A stretch of DNA of 64,000 nucleotides, taken from NCBI GenBank assembly GCA_963765265.1, contig CAVXVN010000008.1, forward strand, positions 372,001 through 436,000, written 5' to 3'. The translations under genes were made by a program, and so were the position numbers. Below, in pieces: positions 8,728 through 17,044 of this stretch (the stretch's first letter is position 1; every line of letters begins with the position of its first letter). Below the pieces are notes generated by a model, which was not told where the DNA came from, did not search any database, and worked only from the letters and a program-made list of their open reading frames with translations. This DNA is from Bacillus_BD sp963765265. Lineage in GTDB: Bacteria > Bacillota > Bacilli > Bacillales > Cytobacillaceae.

Positions 8728-9543
8728 ATGGGAAAAAACAATAACGTTAAGGAACAGCCGCTTTACCCTGTTAAATATGTACAAGTATTAAGAGGTGGAA
8801 CGGCTCATGTCATACTTTTTAACGATGGTAAAGAATATGTCGTGAAGTGGTTTGGAGTAAAGAAGGAGAGAGGAAAAGAAGTGGTCAATGAATATGTTGT
8901 TGCCAAATTGGCACAACTCCTTTCACTTCCGATCATTCCATTTAAACTTGTCTATATTCCGGAGGATTTTTTAAAGAAAACTCCGGAATTACAGCAAAAG
9001 AAACATAACTATATTTCTGGATATCATTTTGGTTGCGTCTACATTAAAAACAGTATCCCATTTGAAGATGTCAGATATACTCCACCTTCCCCTGCAGAAG
9101 TTAATAATCGAGATCAGCTTGCAGGTTTAACGGTATTTGACCAATGGTTGAATAACTCTGATAGAGGTACAATGAATGTTATTTTAGAACGTCTCGATGA
9201 CGACAGTTACTACGTCCATATGATTGATCACGGAAGATGTTTTCCAGGTGGCTACCAATGGTCAACCCAAACGCTTAATAATGAGCCAGCTTATAACTTC
9301 CATTGGCCCTTTTATAAATGGGTGTACACGATTTTAAATGATACCCAGGAACTAACATCGTATATAGATAAAATTATCGATTTTCCAAACGAAAAAATCT
9401 ATGAAGTGATGACTTCTATCCCTGACGAGTGGAATGTAAGTACAGAGGAACGAGACGCTCTCTACCACTTTTTATTAAAACAGAAAAAAAACTTGCCAAA
9501 TATCGTAAATAATATTATCAAGTATCAAAGCAATCTTGAATGA
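8728..9543 (+). CDS. HipA-like (PI3/4-kinase fold) kinase, stand-alone
   Basis: A 271-residue protein of the single-domain HipA-like type seen in Bacilli. It has a beta-rich ATP-binding N lobe with an invariant-type lysine (KEYVVKWFG), a conserved PSPAEVNNRDQLAG stretch, the catalytic loop FDQWLNNSDRGTMNVIL (D...N pattern) and a metal site HMIDHGRCF. It lacks the N-terminal subdomain and HipB partner of classical HipBA. Third gene of the Nudix-GT operon. It may phosphorylate a protein or a small molecule such as a sugar intermediate; target unknown. Confidence 0.75.
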   Translation: MGKNNNVKEQPLYPVKYVQVLRGGTAHVILFNDGKEYVVKWFGVKKERGKEVVNEYVVAKLAQLLSLPIIPFKLVYIPEDFLKKTPELQQKKHNYISGYHFGCVYIKNSIPFEDVRYTPPSPAEVNNRDQLAGLTVFDQWLNNSDRGTMNVILERLDDDSYYVHMIDHGRCFPGGYQWSTQTLNNEPAYNFHWPFYKWVYTILNDTQELTSYIDKIIDFPNEKIYEVMTSIPDEWNVSTEERDALYHFLLKQKKNLPNIVNNIIKYQSNLE

Positions 9544-9585
9544 AAAAGTTGAATGATTATAGGAACATTTAATAAACATATAGAG

Positions 9586-9630
9586 AAAAAGACAGGCACC
9601 GCCCTATTACTGGACAGTGCCTGTCTTTTT
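9586..9630. terminator. Bidirectional terminator of the GACAGGCAC repeat type
   Basis: AAAAAGACAGGCAC (9586-9599) pairs exactly with GTGCCTGTCTTTTT (9617-9630). It lies between the convergent HipA-like and ECF genes. The GACAGGCACC core recurs at 25450, 43434 and 61412. Confidence 0.85.
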
Positions 9631-9670
9631 GGTTCCGTGAAACAAGATTATTCGGGTGTAACAGGAACTT

Positions 9671-10219
9671 CTACTTAAAATAAGGAACTTTCTTCAAAGC
9701 AACACAAACGGGAATGGCAATGATCATTCCTAATGCATTTTGAAGGAGGTCTCCAGGGATCGAAGTTAAAGGTACAATCCAATTTCCGTATAGAATCACT
9801 TCACCAAAGTAGTAAACCGCTATCATAAATGGAATGGAAACGATGGTTGCCGTTACATTTAATGCCAGGCTACTCCCTTTGCGTCCGTTTGACCAGGCAA
9901 TTTTACCAACGATGAATCCTTGCAGTCCACGCGCGACAATCGTGATCGGTGCCCACAACAACCAACCTCCGACTAAATCAAATAAGCCCATTCCGATTGC
10001 ACCAGCAAGTGCCCCTTTTTTAGGACCAAATAAAATCGATGCAATAAACAGCATACCTGTTCCAAGATGAACTAATCCTCCATTTACAGAAATAGGTAGT
10101 TTAATATTCAAAAAGAATGTCGACAAGAATACAAGTGCAACTAACATGGATGTCATAATTAAATCCAACGTTTTTTTACTTGTCTTTGAATAACTTTGTG
10201 TATGTTCCATATTTTGCAT
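9671..10219 (-). CDS. ECF transporter S component (pyridoxine- or HMP-type)
   Basis: A 182-residue membrane protein with five to six hydrophobic helices (MTSMLVALVFLSTFFLN, GGLVHLGTGMLFIASILFG, GALAGAIGMGLFDLVGG). This is the small substrate-binding subunit of energy-coupling-factor vitamin importers, which borrow a shared EcfAAT energising module. The ATG at 10219 is chosen because AGGAAGG stands 8 bases upstream. It is divergent from a pyridoxamine kinase gene across a shared 295-bp spacer, suggesting a B6 vitamer as substrate (PdxU-like). The same family also includes hydroxymethylpyrimidine carriers, so this is inference. Confidence 0.82.
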   Translation of the reverse strand: MQNMEHTQSYSKTSKKTLDLIMTSMLVALVFLSTFFLNIKLPISVNGGLVHLGTGMLFIASILFGPKKGALAGAIGMGLFDLVGGWLLWAPITIVARGLQGFIVGKIAWSNGRKGSSLALNVTATIVSIPFMIAVYYFGEVILYGNWIVPLTSIPGDLLQNALGMIIAIPVCVALKKVPYFK

Positions 10220-10514
10220 AGTATATACCTTCCTAACTAGTTTTTTCTGTGATTTTATCACTAGACTGGTATATAGAAAAGTGCCATTTTTTTATAATAA
10301 TTCAGTCCATATTTTAAAAGTTTCAGATTTTTTGGTAAAAAAGTAGATAGGACAACGGTTGAGAAGAACGGAATAAAACAATGGCGTTCGATCATGTTGA
10401 CTCGGAACTTGGTAAATCTTTTCGAGGTTAGGAAGGACCTATGAGATTTTCCACATTCTTCATTTGTGGTAAGATGAATGAAGATTAAAGTGGATATGTT
10501 TTTTGGAGGTTATG

Positions 10515-11363
10515 ATGAAAAAAGTTGCCGTAATACAGGATCTATCATCTTTTGGAAAATGTTCATTAACAGCTGCGATTCCGGTTCTTTCGGTAATGGG
10601 TGTACAGGCATGTCCTTTACCAACGGCCATATTGACTGCGCAAACCGGTTATCCAAGTTTTTATTGTGAAGATTTCACATCTAAAATGAACTATTTCACA
10701 GAGGAATGGAGTAAACTTCATGTAACCTTTGATGGAATCACTACTGGTTTCGTTACGGGTGAAGTGCAAATACATAATATTTTTCAATTTCTAGGCAAAT
10801 TTTATACAAAGGAAACCCTTTTACTTGTTGATCCGGTAATGGGTGATATCGGAGAAGTCTATAAACTTTTTACCGATGAATTGCTTGTACTGATGAGAGA
10901 ACTTGTGAAGCGTGCAGATGTGATTACTCCAAATGTTACGGAGTGCTGTTTATTAACCGGTTCTTCTTATGAAAAAATACATAGCTATTCAAATGAAAAA
11001 GACTATACGAAAGCGATCGAAGAAGCTGGGAATATGTTGCAGCAAGAAACGGGCGCTCAGGTGATCATCACTGGAATGAATCCACCGTCAGTAGATGGGG
11101 ATAAACATATTATCGGAAATATGTATTTGGACGGAAGTAAAACCTTTTATCGTTCGATCCCTTCTAACGGTAAAAGCTATTCTGGTACTGGTGATTTATT
11201 TGCGGCTATCATTATGGGCAGTTTGATGCGTGGAGAGGACCTCGAAAAATCTATACAGCTTGCTATGTCGTTTCTGAAAGAGGCCATCAATGACTCCTCT
11301 TTGAAGCAAATTCCTGAAATAGAAGGAGTTAACTTCGAAAAGCATTTGAGAATGTTATTATAA
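10515..11363 (+). CDS. Pyridoxamine/pyridoxal kinase (ribokinase superfamily)
   Basis: A 282-residue vitamin kinase. The N terminus VAVIQDLSSFGKCSLTAAIPVLSVMGVQ is characteristic of Firmicute pyridoxamine kinases; DPVMGD and the GTGD phosphotransfer motif (SGTGDLFAAIIMG) are intact. It phosphorylates B6 vitamers to feed PLP formation. GGAGG (10505-10509) precedes two adjacent ATGs; the second (10515) has the better spacing. The divergent ECF S-component probably brings in its substrate. A palindromic repeat at 11378 ends the transcript. Confidence 0.88.
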   Translation: MKKVAVIQDLSSFGKCSLTAAIPVLSVMGVQACPLPTAILTAQTGYPSFYCEDFTSKMNYFTEEWSKLHVTFDGITTGFVTGEVQIHNIFQFLGKFYTKETLLLVDPVMGDIGEVYKLFTDELLVLMRELVKRADVITPNVTECCLLTGSSYEKIHSYSNEKDYTKAIEEAGNMLQQETGAQVIITGMNPPSVDGDKHIIGNMYLDGSKTFYRSIPSNGKSYSGTGDLFAAIIMGSLMRGEDLEKSIQLAMSFLKEAINDSSLKQIPEIEGVNFEKHLRMLL

Positions 11364-11377
11364 AAGAAACATGGGAA

Positions 11378-11425
11378 ACAAGGGGACGGTTCTTGCGTTT
11401 GCAAACGCAAGAACCGTCCCCTTGT
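11378..11425. repeat. REP-like palindrome, copy A
   Basis: Perfect 24+24-bp palindrome with no spacer, beginning ACAAGGGGACGG and ending CCGTCCCCTTGT, followed by CAC. It sits between convergent genes, 8 bases from the VOC stop codon, so it can serve as a terminator for both. Confidence 0.9.
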
Positions 11426-11433
11426 CACCACCC

Positions 11434-12352
11434 TCATTCTCCCTTGTAAGCTTTCCGTAATTCCGCAAGATCAAATTTCTTCATTTTAAGAAATGCTTTC
11501 GTTACGCGTTCAAGCTGCTCGGGTGTGCCATTGCTCATCATTTCGTCCATCTCACTTGGAACAATCTGCCAGGATACGCCAAACTTATCTTTCAGCCAGC
11601 CGCATTGCTCGGCTTCAGGAACTGCAGAGAGACTTTCCCAGTAGTGATCAATTTCTTCTTGTGTGTCGCAATACACCATAAATGAGATGGCCTCGTTAAA
11701 ACTAAATTTATGCTCATGCGCACTATCCATTGCGACAAACCACTGATTTTCTAAGCTGAAATCAGAGAACATGATGGTTCCTTCTTTGTCAGGCTCCATG
11801 CCTTTTGGGTAGCGTGCGATATGTCCCTGCTTTGCATTCTTAAATACGGATGTATAAAAATGTAATCGCCTCTTCCGCTTTGCCACATTGTTCTCCGACA
11901 AACAAAAGTGACGGCACGATTGCAGTACGCTCTTCACCTTCTGGATTGGTAAGGCTTAATTGCCAGGACAAACCATACTTGTCCTGAATCCAGCCATACT
12001 TCTCACTGAACGGATACTGATCAAGAGGCATTAACGCTGTGCCACCCTCGGACAATTTGTTCCAAACCTCATCTATTTTTTCACTTGCGTCTTTTTCGCG
12101 CGATGGATCAAAATTAACGATCATTGACACCGAGGGATTGATCTTGAAGTAAGGGCCTGCGCTAATTGCCATAAATTTCTGGCCGTAAAGCTCAAAGGAG
12201 ACGATATCGGAGTCGCCTGATGGTGTATCGTGAATGGTTGTGACATTTGTAATTTTTGAGTCTGGAAAAATAGAAGTGTAAAACTCGGCTGCTTCCTTTG
12301 CCTCCTTGTCATACCATAAATGCGGAACTATTTTTTGATTGGTTATAGGCAT
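11434..12352 (-). pseudogene. Two-domain VOC (PhnB-like) protein, frameshifted
   Basis: Two consecutive glyoxalase/bleomycin-resistance-fold domains, each starting with the PhnB-type 'F(Y)TS(I/V)F' segment (AEFYTSIFPDSK; FYTSVFKNAKQG) and ending in a 'DKYGLSWQL / DKFGVSWQIVP' strand. About 305 residues in total. The frame breaks at a run of five bases (11856-11860) where four would keep ...EEAITFYTSVF in phase, a typical homopolymer indel. ATG at 12352 has GGAGGG upstream; longer readings do not. Function of this family (sometimes mislabelled as a methyltransferase) is unknown. Confidence 0.83.
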
Positions 12353-12494
12353 CGTTTTCCCTCCCGGATTTCTGATATTCTTTATGCGGAAATTTGCACA
12401 AATTCTCGAATTCATTTCATTTGCTTCATTAATTGTATAAGCATTTCCTATAATCCTCATCCCAATTCACCAAGTAACAAAAAAAGCAAAAAAG

Positions 12495-12545
12495 GATCTG
12501 AGCCCTGCTGCGTTACAGGTTAGCAGACTGGAAGACTGACCCCTA
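12495..12545. repeat. Degenerate dispersed repeat (GCAGACTGG...GACTGACC type)
   Basis: Shares the segment TTAGCAGACTGG(A/G)(A/G)GACTGACC with a clearer copy at 41388-41435, where it is half of an inverted repeat. Here the left arm has decayed. It lies in the spacer between the VOC gene start and the HipA-partner stop. Confidence 0.45.
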
Positions 12546-12613
12546 GTCTCGGACTCGCAAAAGTTACCGTTGTTCCATGCACGTCTAGTCAAATAACTTT
12601 ATACGCATTTGAA

Positions 12614-13000
12614 CTAATATGCCTTATCTGGATAATAAAGCTCTTTTCGCAAGCATACATCCTTATGTTTAAGCGTTTCACCTTGGAAACGGAGCCATAT
12701 CTCATCATCAGCCATCACGCCATGCGTTTTTCTTACAATAGCCCAACGGTTATATGCATTTAGTCCAAGTGCCTCCAATAATTCATCTGCATTTGCACGA
12801 GTTGGCGGGAATGTACGCCACTTTAACCATTTTTCAAGTTCCTCTATTGTAATTGGTCCCTCCATATCAGGTGAGAACTGCTTATTAAAGCCTGTTACAT
12901 AGTTTTTCACATATGGTAGTTCGATATTTTTAGGCTTTAAGTTAACACTTGCAATCACCTCATCAAAGTGCATGACATCGAATTTCATATAATCAATCAT
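12614..13000 (-). CDS. Partner protein of HipA-like kinase, unknown function
   Basis: A 128-residue soluble protein. Its ATG at 13000 overlaps the kinase stop region by 8 bases, with GAGGTG six bases upstream, so the two are translationally coupled. It opens KFDVMHFDEVIASV and its core holds FPPTRANADELLEALG and then KTHGVMADDEIWLRFQGE. From memory, similar small proteins accompany HipA_C-type kinases in Clostridia and Bacilli. It may supply the missing N-terminal part of HipA or act as an antitoxin or substrate adaptor. No DNA-binding helix-turn-helix is obvious. Confidence 0.7.
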   Translation of the reverse strand: MIDYMKFDVMHFDEVIASVNLKPKNIELPYVKNYVTGFNKQFSPDMEGPITIEELEKWLKWRTFPPTRANADELLEALGLNAYNRWAIVRKTHGVMADDEIWLRFQGETLKHKDVCLRKELYYPDKAY

Positions 13001-13799
13001 TTTTTGCACCTCGAATTAATAGTTTTTCATAGGCTGGATCGTTTAATTGCATTTGAATCACATTGTATGCTCTTCCAAGATCATATGGAGAGCCCTCTAA
13101 TAGCTTTTTTAACTTCTCTACATGGATAAATGGCGGACCTTCATATAAAGCCAATTGTTTTTTAAAATTGGTGTTAAACGGCTTCGCCTTCACTTTTCGT
13201 TTTAAAATATCGATATCTATGCCTAGTGGATAATCCTTTACATCTGAAAGTAAGCTTAATCCATGATCGAACAACGGTGCAAGTTTCCATGTATTTAATT
13301 TGAAATTATAAAGAAATAACAGGTTGTTTGTGTGACGATCTTCATTTAAAATCAGTGAATCAAATGCTAACATCCTTGTTAGAGGAAGCATAATGTCTAA
13401 ATTCGTAAAGAGTTGAACCTTTTCTACTACCTGCTCTATTTTTTCTTTCGTAGAGAGCTTTGTATTCTCTAAAATATCACTAGTCGACTCAAAATGTGTT
13501 TCAAAAAGGCGTTCAAGCGAGACCTCTTGTTGTTCGGTCCCTCTAAAATCAAATGAGTAGCATCCTTTTGCAACTTGTCCGTTTTCAAATTGAATTTTAC
13601 ATGGTTCATAAAGAACATATTCGGATGGATCTAGAGTAGAAGATTTCAAAATCAATGATGCGACATACTCAGCTATATCTTCATACCCTCTTGTATTTTG
13701 TTTTATCCATTTTTCTTTTATAAGCCATTTCGACTGATCACCTTTACTGGAAGTACTAACAATCGACACAGCATTAGCTGGTATGTGGATTGTTTCCAT
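12993..13799 (-). CDS. HipA-like C-terminal-type kinase
   Basis: A 268-residue protein with the HipA catalytic core: FDSLILNEDRHTNNLLF (catalytic D and N) and the metal-binding APLFDHGLSLL. An N-terminal ATP-lobe lysine lies in SKWLIKEKW. It lacks the HipA N-subdomain 1, and the next gene overlaps its end. Classical HipA phosphorylates a tRNA synthetase and causes dormancy; whether this shorter form is toxic is unknown. The ribosome binding site is weak (GGATGTGATG). No hipB-like repressor gene is adjacent. Confidence 0.8.
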   Translation of the reverse strand: METIHIPANAVSIVSTSSKGDQSKWLIKEKWIKQNTRGYEDIAEYVASLILKSSTLDPSEYVLYEPCKIQFENGQVAKGCYSFDFRGTEQQEVSLERLFETHFESTSDILENTKLSTKEKIEQVVEKVQLFTNLDIMLPLTRMLAFDSLILNEDRHTNNLLFLYNFKLNTWKLAPLFDHGLSLLSDVKDYPLGIDIDILKRKVKAKPFNTNFKKQLALYEGPPFIHVEKLKKLLEGSPYDLGRAYNVIQMQLNDPAYEKLLIRGAKND

Positions 13800-13939
13800 G
13801 TCATCACATCCATTTTTGTTAAGTTTCCTTTATTATATATTCATTTTTCATTGAGAAATAGTTTAATGAACTTATTTGGGGAATAAAGCCATTGTCATTT
13901 TATTCCAGTATCCCTTCTATCTCCTCATTTAGTTATCAA

Positions 13940-13987
13940 ACAAGGGGACGGTTCTTGCGTTTCCAAACGCAAGAACCGTCCCCTTGT
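13940..13987. repeat. REP-like palindrome, copy B
   Basis: 48-bp near-perfect palindrome, ACAAGGGGACGG...CCGTCCCCTTGT, then CAC. Its end lies 6 bases from the binding-protein stop codon, where it probably terminates the signalling operon. Confidence 0.9.
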
Positions 13988-13993
13988 CACTAT

Positions 13994-14941
13994 TTAATCC
14001 AATACATTATTTAAAAATTCCAATCTTTGGTCTGCATTCCCTTTTGTGATAATATCTACACCACTATCTATAATCGGCTGTACCTTTTCTCCCTTTGTCA
14101 CCTTTATTGCAGCTTCAATGCTTAAGTACCCCATATCATAAGGGTTTTGTGCTACTGTACTAGTGAGGGTTCCTTGCTTGATTAACGTTAGCATTTCGGT
14201 AAGTCCATCTGTTCCTGTAACAGGTATTTCAAGTCCATGTTCCTGGGTAACCTTTAATGCAGGAATCGCAATATAATCGCTTGAGGTCATAACCCCCTTA
14301 AGATCTGGGTGCTCCTGCAAAATCGTTTTCATTGCTACTTCAACTGCACTAGAATCATTAATCGGTAAATCGACTTTTTCTGTTACTACTTTGATTCCTA
14401 CCGTGTCTAAACTCATTTTAGCTCCTTCTATTCGTTTCTCTTCAATGGTTGTCTGTCTGCCAAGAAGAGCCACTTGATCTCCAGGCTGAAGCTGCGAGGC
14501 TAATAAAATCCCTGCCTTTTTTCCTAAATCTAAATTGTTGGTACCTATATACGCTGTTTTCTTTTCCCATGTATCTTCTGCATTCATGAGCAATATAGGA
14601 ATATTACGCCTGGCAAACTCATCCAATATAGGGTTGATCTCTGAATTAATAGGTGAAACAACTAATACATCTGGCTTTTCTTTTAGAACATCCTTTAAAA
14701 TATCCATCTGTTCTTCTATTGTTCCATTTTTAGTAGCAACCACTTTACCATCTATTCCTAAATCTTCAAATCCCTTTTCGGCCCCTGCCTTAATAATTTC
14801 CCAATACTGTAAGTCTAAAATTCTTAAAACGACGACCACTTTCGGCTTTTCTTCTATAAATTGTTTATAGATATAAAAGCTTGACAGTACTACAAAAATA
14901 GAAAGAAGAGTTAGAAAAAATAATTTACGTTTTATCGACAT
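13994..14941 (-). CDS. Sugar-type (RbsB-like) substrate-binding protein, membrane anchored
   Basis: A 315-residue protein. One N-terminal hydrophobic helix (LFFLTLLSIFVVLSSFYIY) without a lipobox suggests a membrane-tethered extracytoplasmic domain. The rest is the type I periplasmic-binding fold of the ribose/LacI family (DVLVVSPINSE, NIPILLMNAED, TAYIGTNNLDLGKKAG, VTGTDGLTEML). The ATG at 14941 has GGGGGG six bases upstream. It is the last gene of a kinase operon with no ABC permease or ATPase, so it is more likely a sensor or ligand presenter for the kinases than an importer subunit. Confidence 0.85.
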   Translation of the reverse strand: MSIKRKLFFLTLLSIFVVLSSFYIYKQFIEEKPKVVVVLRILDLQYWEIIKAGAEKGFEDLGIDGKVVATKNGTIEEQMDILKDVLKEKPDVLVVSPINSEINPILDEFARRNIPILLMNAEDTWEKKTAYIGTNNLDLGKKAGILLASQLQPGDQVALLGRQTTIEEKRIEGAKMSLDTVGIKVVTEKVDLPINDSSAVEVAMKTILQEHPDLKGVMTSSDYIAIPALKVTQEHGLEIPVTGTDGLTEMLTLIKQGTLTSTVAQNPYDMGYLSIEAAIKVTKGEKVQPIIDSGVDIITKGNADQRLEFLNNVLD

Positions 14942-14995
14942 TTGAATCCCCCCCTTTCCTTTTTCAGGTTGGAAACTTCCGAATATCCGCAGCAC

Positions 14996-17044
14996 TTATC
15001 GATCATTTATTTTAAATGGAATGGAAAAGGTTGTCCCATTTTCTCCTGTCTCTACATCAATATCTGCCCCATGTCGCTTAGCAATACTATAGCAAATCGC
15101 TAAACCTAATCCGGTACCTTGTTCCTTAGTAGTAAAGAAAGGTGTCCCTATTTTCCCTAAAACCTCTGCACTCATGCCTGATCCTTGATCTTTTATTTTT
15201 AAAACGACTGCTCGTTCTTCAATATACGTCATGATTGTAAGTTTTCCCCCAGAACTCATAGCATCAAGTCCATTCAAAGCAATGTTTAAGATCAATTGAC
15301 GAATTTCTTTTTCATCTACAAATATATCTAAACATTGACTTAACTGAAGGTCTACTTGTTTACTCGCTCGCGTAGCCTCTGCTTGAATCAGTGGAAATAG
15401 TGCTTCAATGATCGTATTTACATTATGCATTTTTTTATCACTTACTTTATTTTTAGCCAAATTAAGAAATTCAGTAATAATCGAGTTTGCTCTCTTTAAT
15501 TCATCTAACATAAGATCAATAAACTCGTTTGATATTTGATTTCCCTTTGCTACTTGTAAAAAACCATAAACCGTTGTCATTGGATTTCGAATTTCGTGTG
15601 CAATTCCTGCAGCCATCTCGCCAATTAAATTTAATCGGTCTAACCGTGACAACTCATGCTCAAAAAGGACTCTTTCTGTAATATCTGTCAATACAAAAAG
15701 AATACAAGGTTCTGGTTCAATATCAATCAATTCCGATGATAATAATCCCGTCCGCATTTCCCCACTTTTCGTTTTATATAGAATTTTCATATTACGTATA
15801 GGCTGCTGTAAATTGATTGCATGCCCATCCGCTTCCTTCATAAAATCATGTAAATTTATTTGTTGTTTTAACAACTCATCATAACCATAACCAGTGAAGG
15901 TTATCCAGCTTGCATTTACATCCATATACGTTTCATTCTTTAAAGAATAAATCGCCATTAAGCTAGGACTTGACTCAAATATTTTCCGAAACCGTTCTTG
16001 AGAAACAAATAGATGATCCGTCATTTTTTTTCTCTCCACAATTTCTTTCTGTAGCTTTTCATTCGCTAACAAGAGCTCTATTGTACGTTCTTCTACCATC
16101 TTTTCTAGATCATTGAACTGTTGCTTTTTAACCTCTTCAATTTGTTTTCTTTCTGTAACATCGCGAATCGTACAAACAAAAATTTGCCTGTCGTCTATTT
16201 TCGTCCTTCCAAGTTGGATATCTGCAGGAAAGTAACTCTCGTCCTTACGTAATGCAACTGATTCGATCACCTTTCCTATTTCTTGTTTCATGAAGGATAA
16301 GAGTATGTGCGGAAAGCACTCTCCTTTGTCTCCCATTATTTGTAGAAAAAGCCTAGAGACATTCTCTCCGATCAGTTCATCAAGCTGATAGCCAAACATA
16401 CTTTTTATAGCAGGATTTCCCGATAAAATGCAGCCTTGTTCGTCGAAAGTAATAATCGTATCAATTAACGTTTCACCGATCACTTTATTTAAGGCTTCTG
16501 TTTGTCGTAAATCTAACGAGGTCTGATCTAACTTTTGATTGATTTCCTTTAGCTCGACTGTACGTTTCCACTCACTCTTGCTAACTCTCTCTTCATATTT
16601 TTGATGTAGTTCAACGAATTTTTCTATTTTTTGTTTTAATGTTTCAGGCTGAAAGGGTTTAAAAATATAATCAATTGCTCCGACGGAATAACCACGTTGG
16701 ACATTTTCACTATCCTGACTAATCGCCGTAATAAAAATAATAGGTGTATGCTTTGTTTTTTCTCTCGCTCGTATCAGCTTTGCTGTTTCAAAACCATTTA
16801 ACACTGGCATCTGTACATCTAGTAAAATAACGGCAAATTCCTGCTTGAGCAGACATTTCAACGCTTCTTTTCCTGTGTTTGCAGTAACTAAATGATAATT
16901 GGGAGACGAGAGTACGGCTTCCAGTGCGAGTAAATTTTCGGGATGATCGTCCACCATCAATATATTTACTTTTTCAGAAGCAGCACTATATAAATTTACG
17001 GTAGAGCTTTTCTGTAGCATCGATTTCTCCATAGCAGTTTCCAT
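14996..17044 (-). CDS. REC-PAS-PAS-histidine kinase
   Basis: A soluble kinase of about 680 residues. It has an N-terminal receiver (ILMVDDHPENL; phosphorylatable D in LLDVQMPVLNG; residues about 27-145), a PAS domain (about 180-300), a coiled coil, a second PAS (about 345-460), a HisKA domain of the sporulation-kinase type (GIAHEIRNPMTTVYGFLQ) and an ATPase domain (DQGSGM, GTGLGLAIC). No membrane segment. The N terminus overlaps the cheR end by about 60 bases, and the exact start (17044, 17032 or 17020) is uncertain because no strong ribosome site stands out. It may receive phosphate from the upstream hybrid kinase. Confidence 0.88.
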   Translation of the reverse strand: METAMEKSMLQKSSTVNLYSAASEKVNILMVDDHPENLLALEAVLSSPNYHLVTANTGKEALKCLLKQEFAVILLDVQMPVLNGFETAKLIRAREKTKHTPIIFITAISQDSENVQRGYSVGAIDYIFKPFQPETLKQKIEKFVELHQKYEERVSKSEWKRTVELKEINQKLDQTSLDLRQTEALNKVIGETLIDTIITFDEQGCILSGNPAIKSMFGYQLDELIGENVSRLFLQIMGDKGECFPHILLSFMKQEIGKVIESVALRKDESYFPADIQLGRTKIDDRQIFVCTIRDVTERKQIEEVKKQQFNDLEKMVEERTIELLLANEKLQKEIVERKKMTDHLFVSQERFRKIFESSPSLMAIYSLKNETYMDVNASWITFTGYGYDELLKQQINLHDFMKEADGHAINLQQPIRNMKILYKTKSGEMRTGLLSSELIDIEPEPCILFVLTDITERVLFEHELSRLDRLNLIGEMAAGIAHEIRNPMTTVYGFLQVAKGNQISNEFIDLMLDELKRANSIITEFLNLAKNKVSDKKMHNVNTIIEALFPLIQAEATRASKQVDLQLSQCLDIFVDEKEIRQLILNIALNGLDAMSSGGKLTIMTYIEERAVVLKIKDQGSGMSAEVLGKIGTPFFTTKEQGTGLGLAICYSIAKRHGADIDVETGENGTTFSIPFKINDR

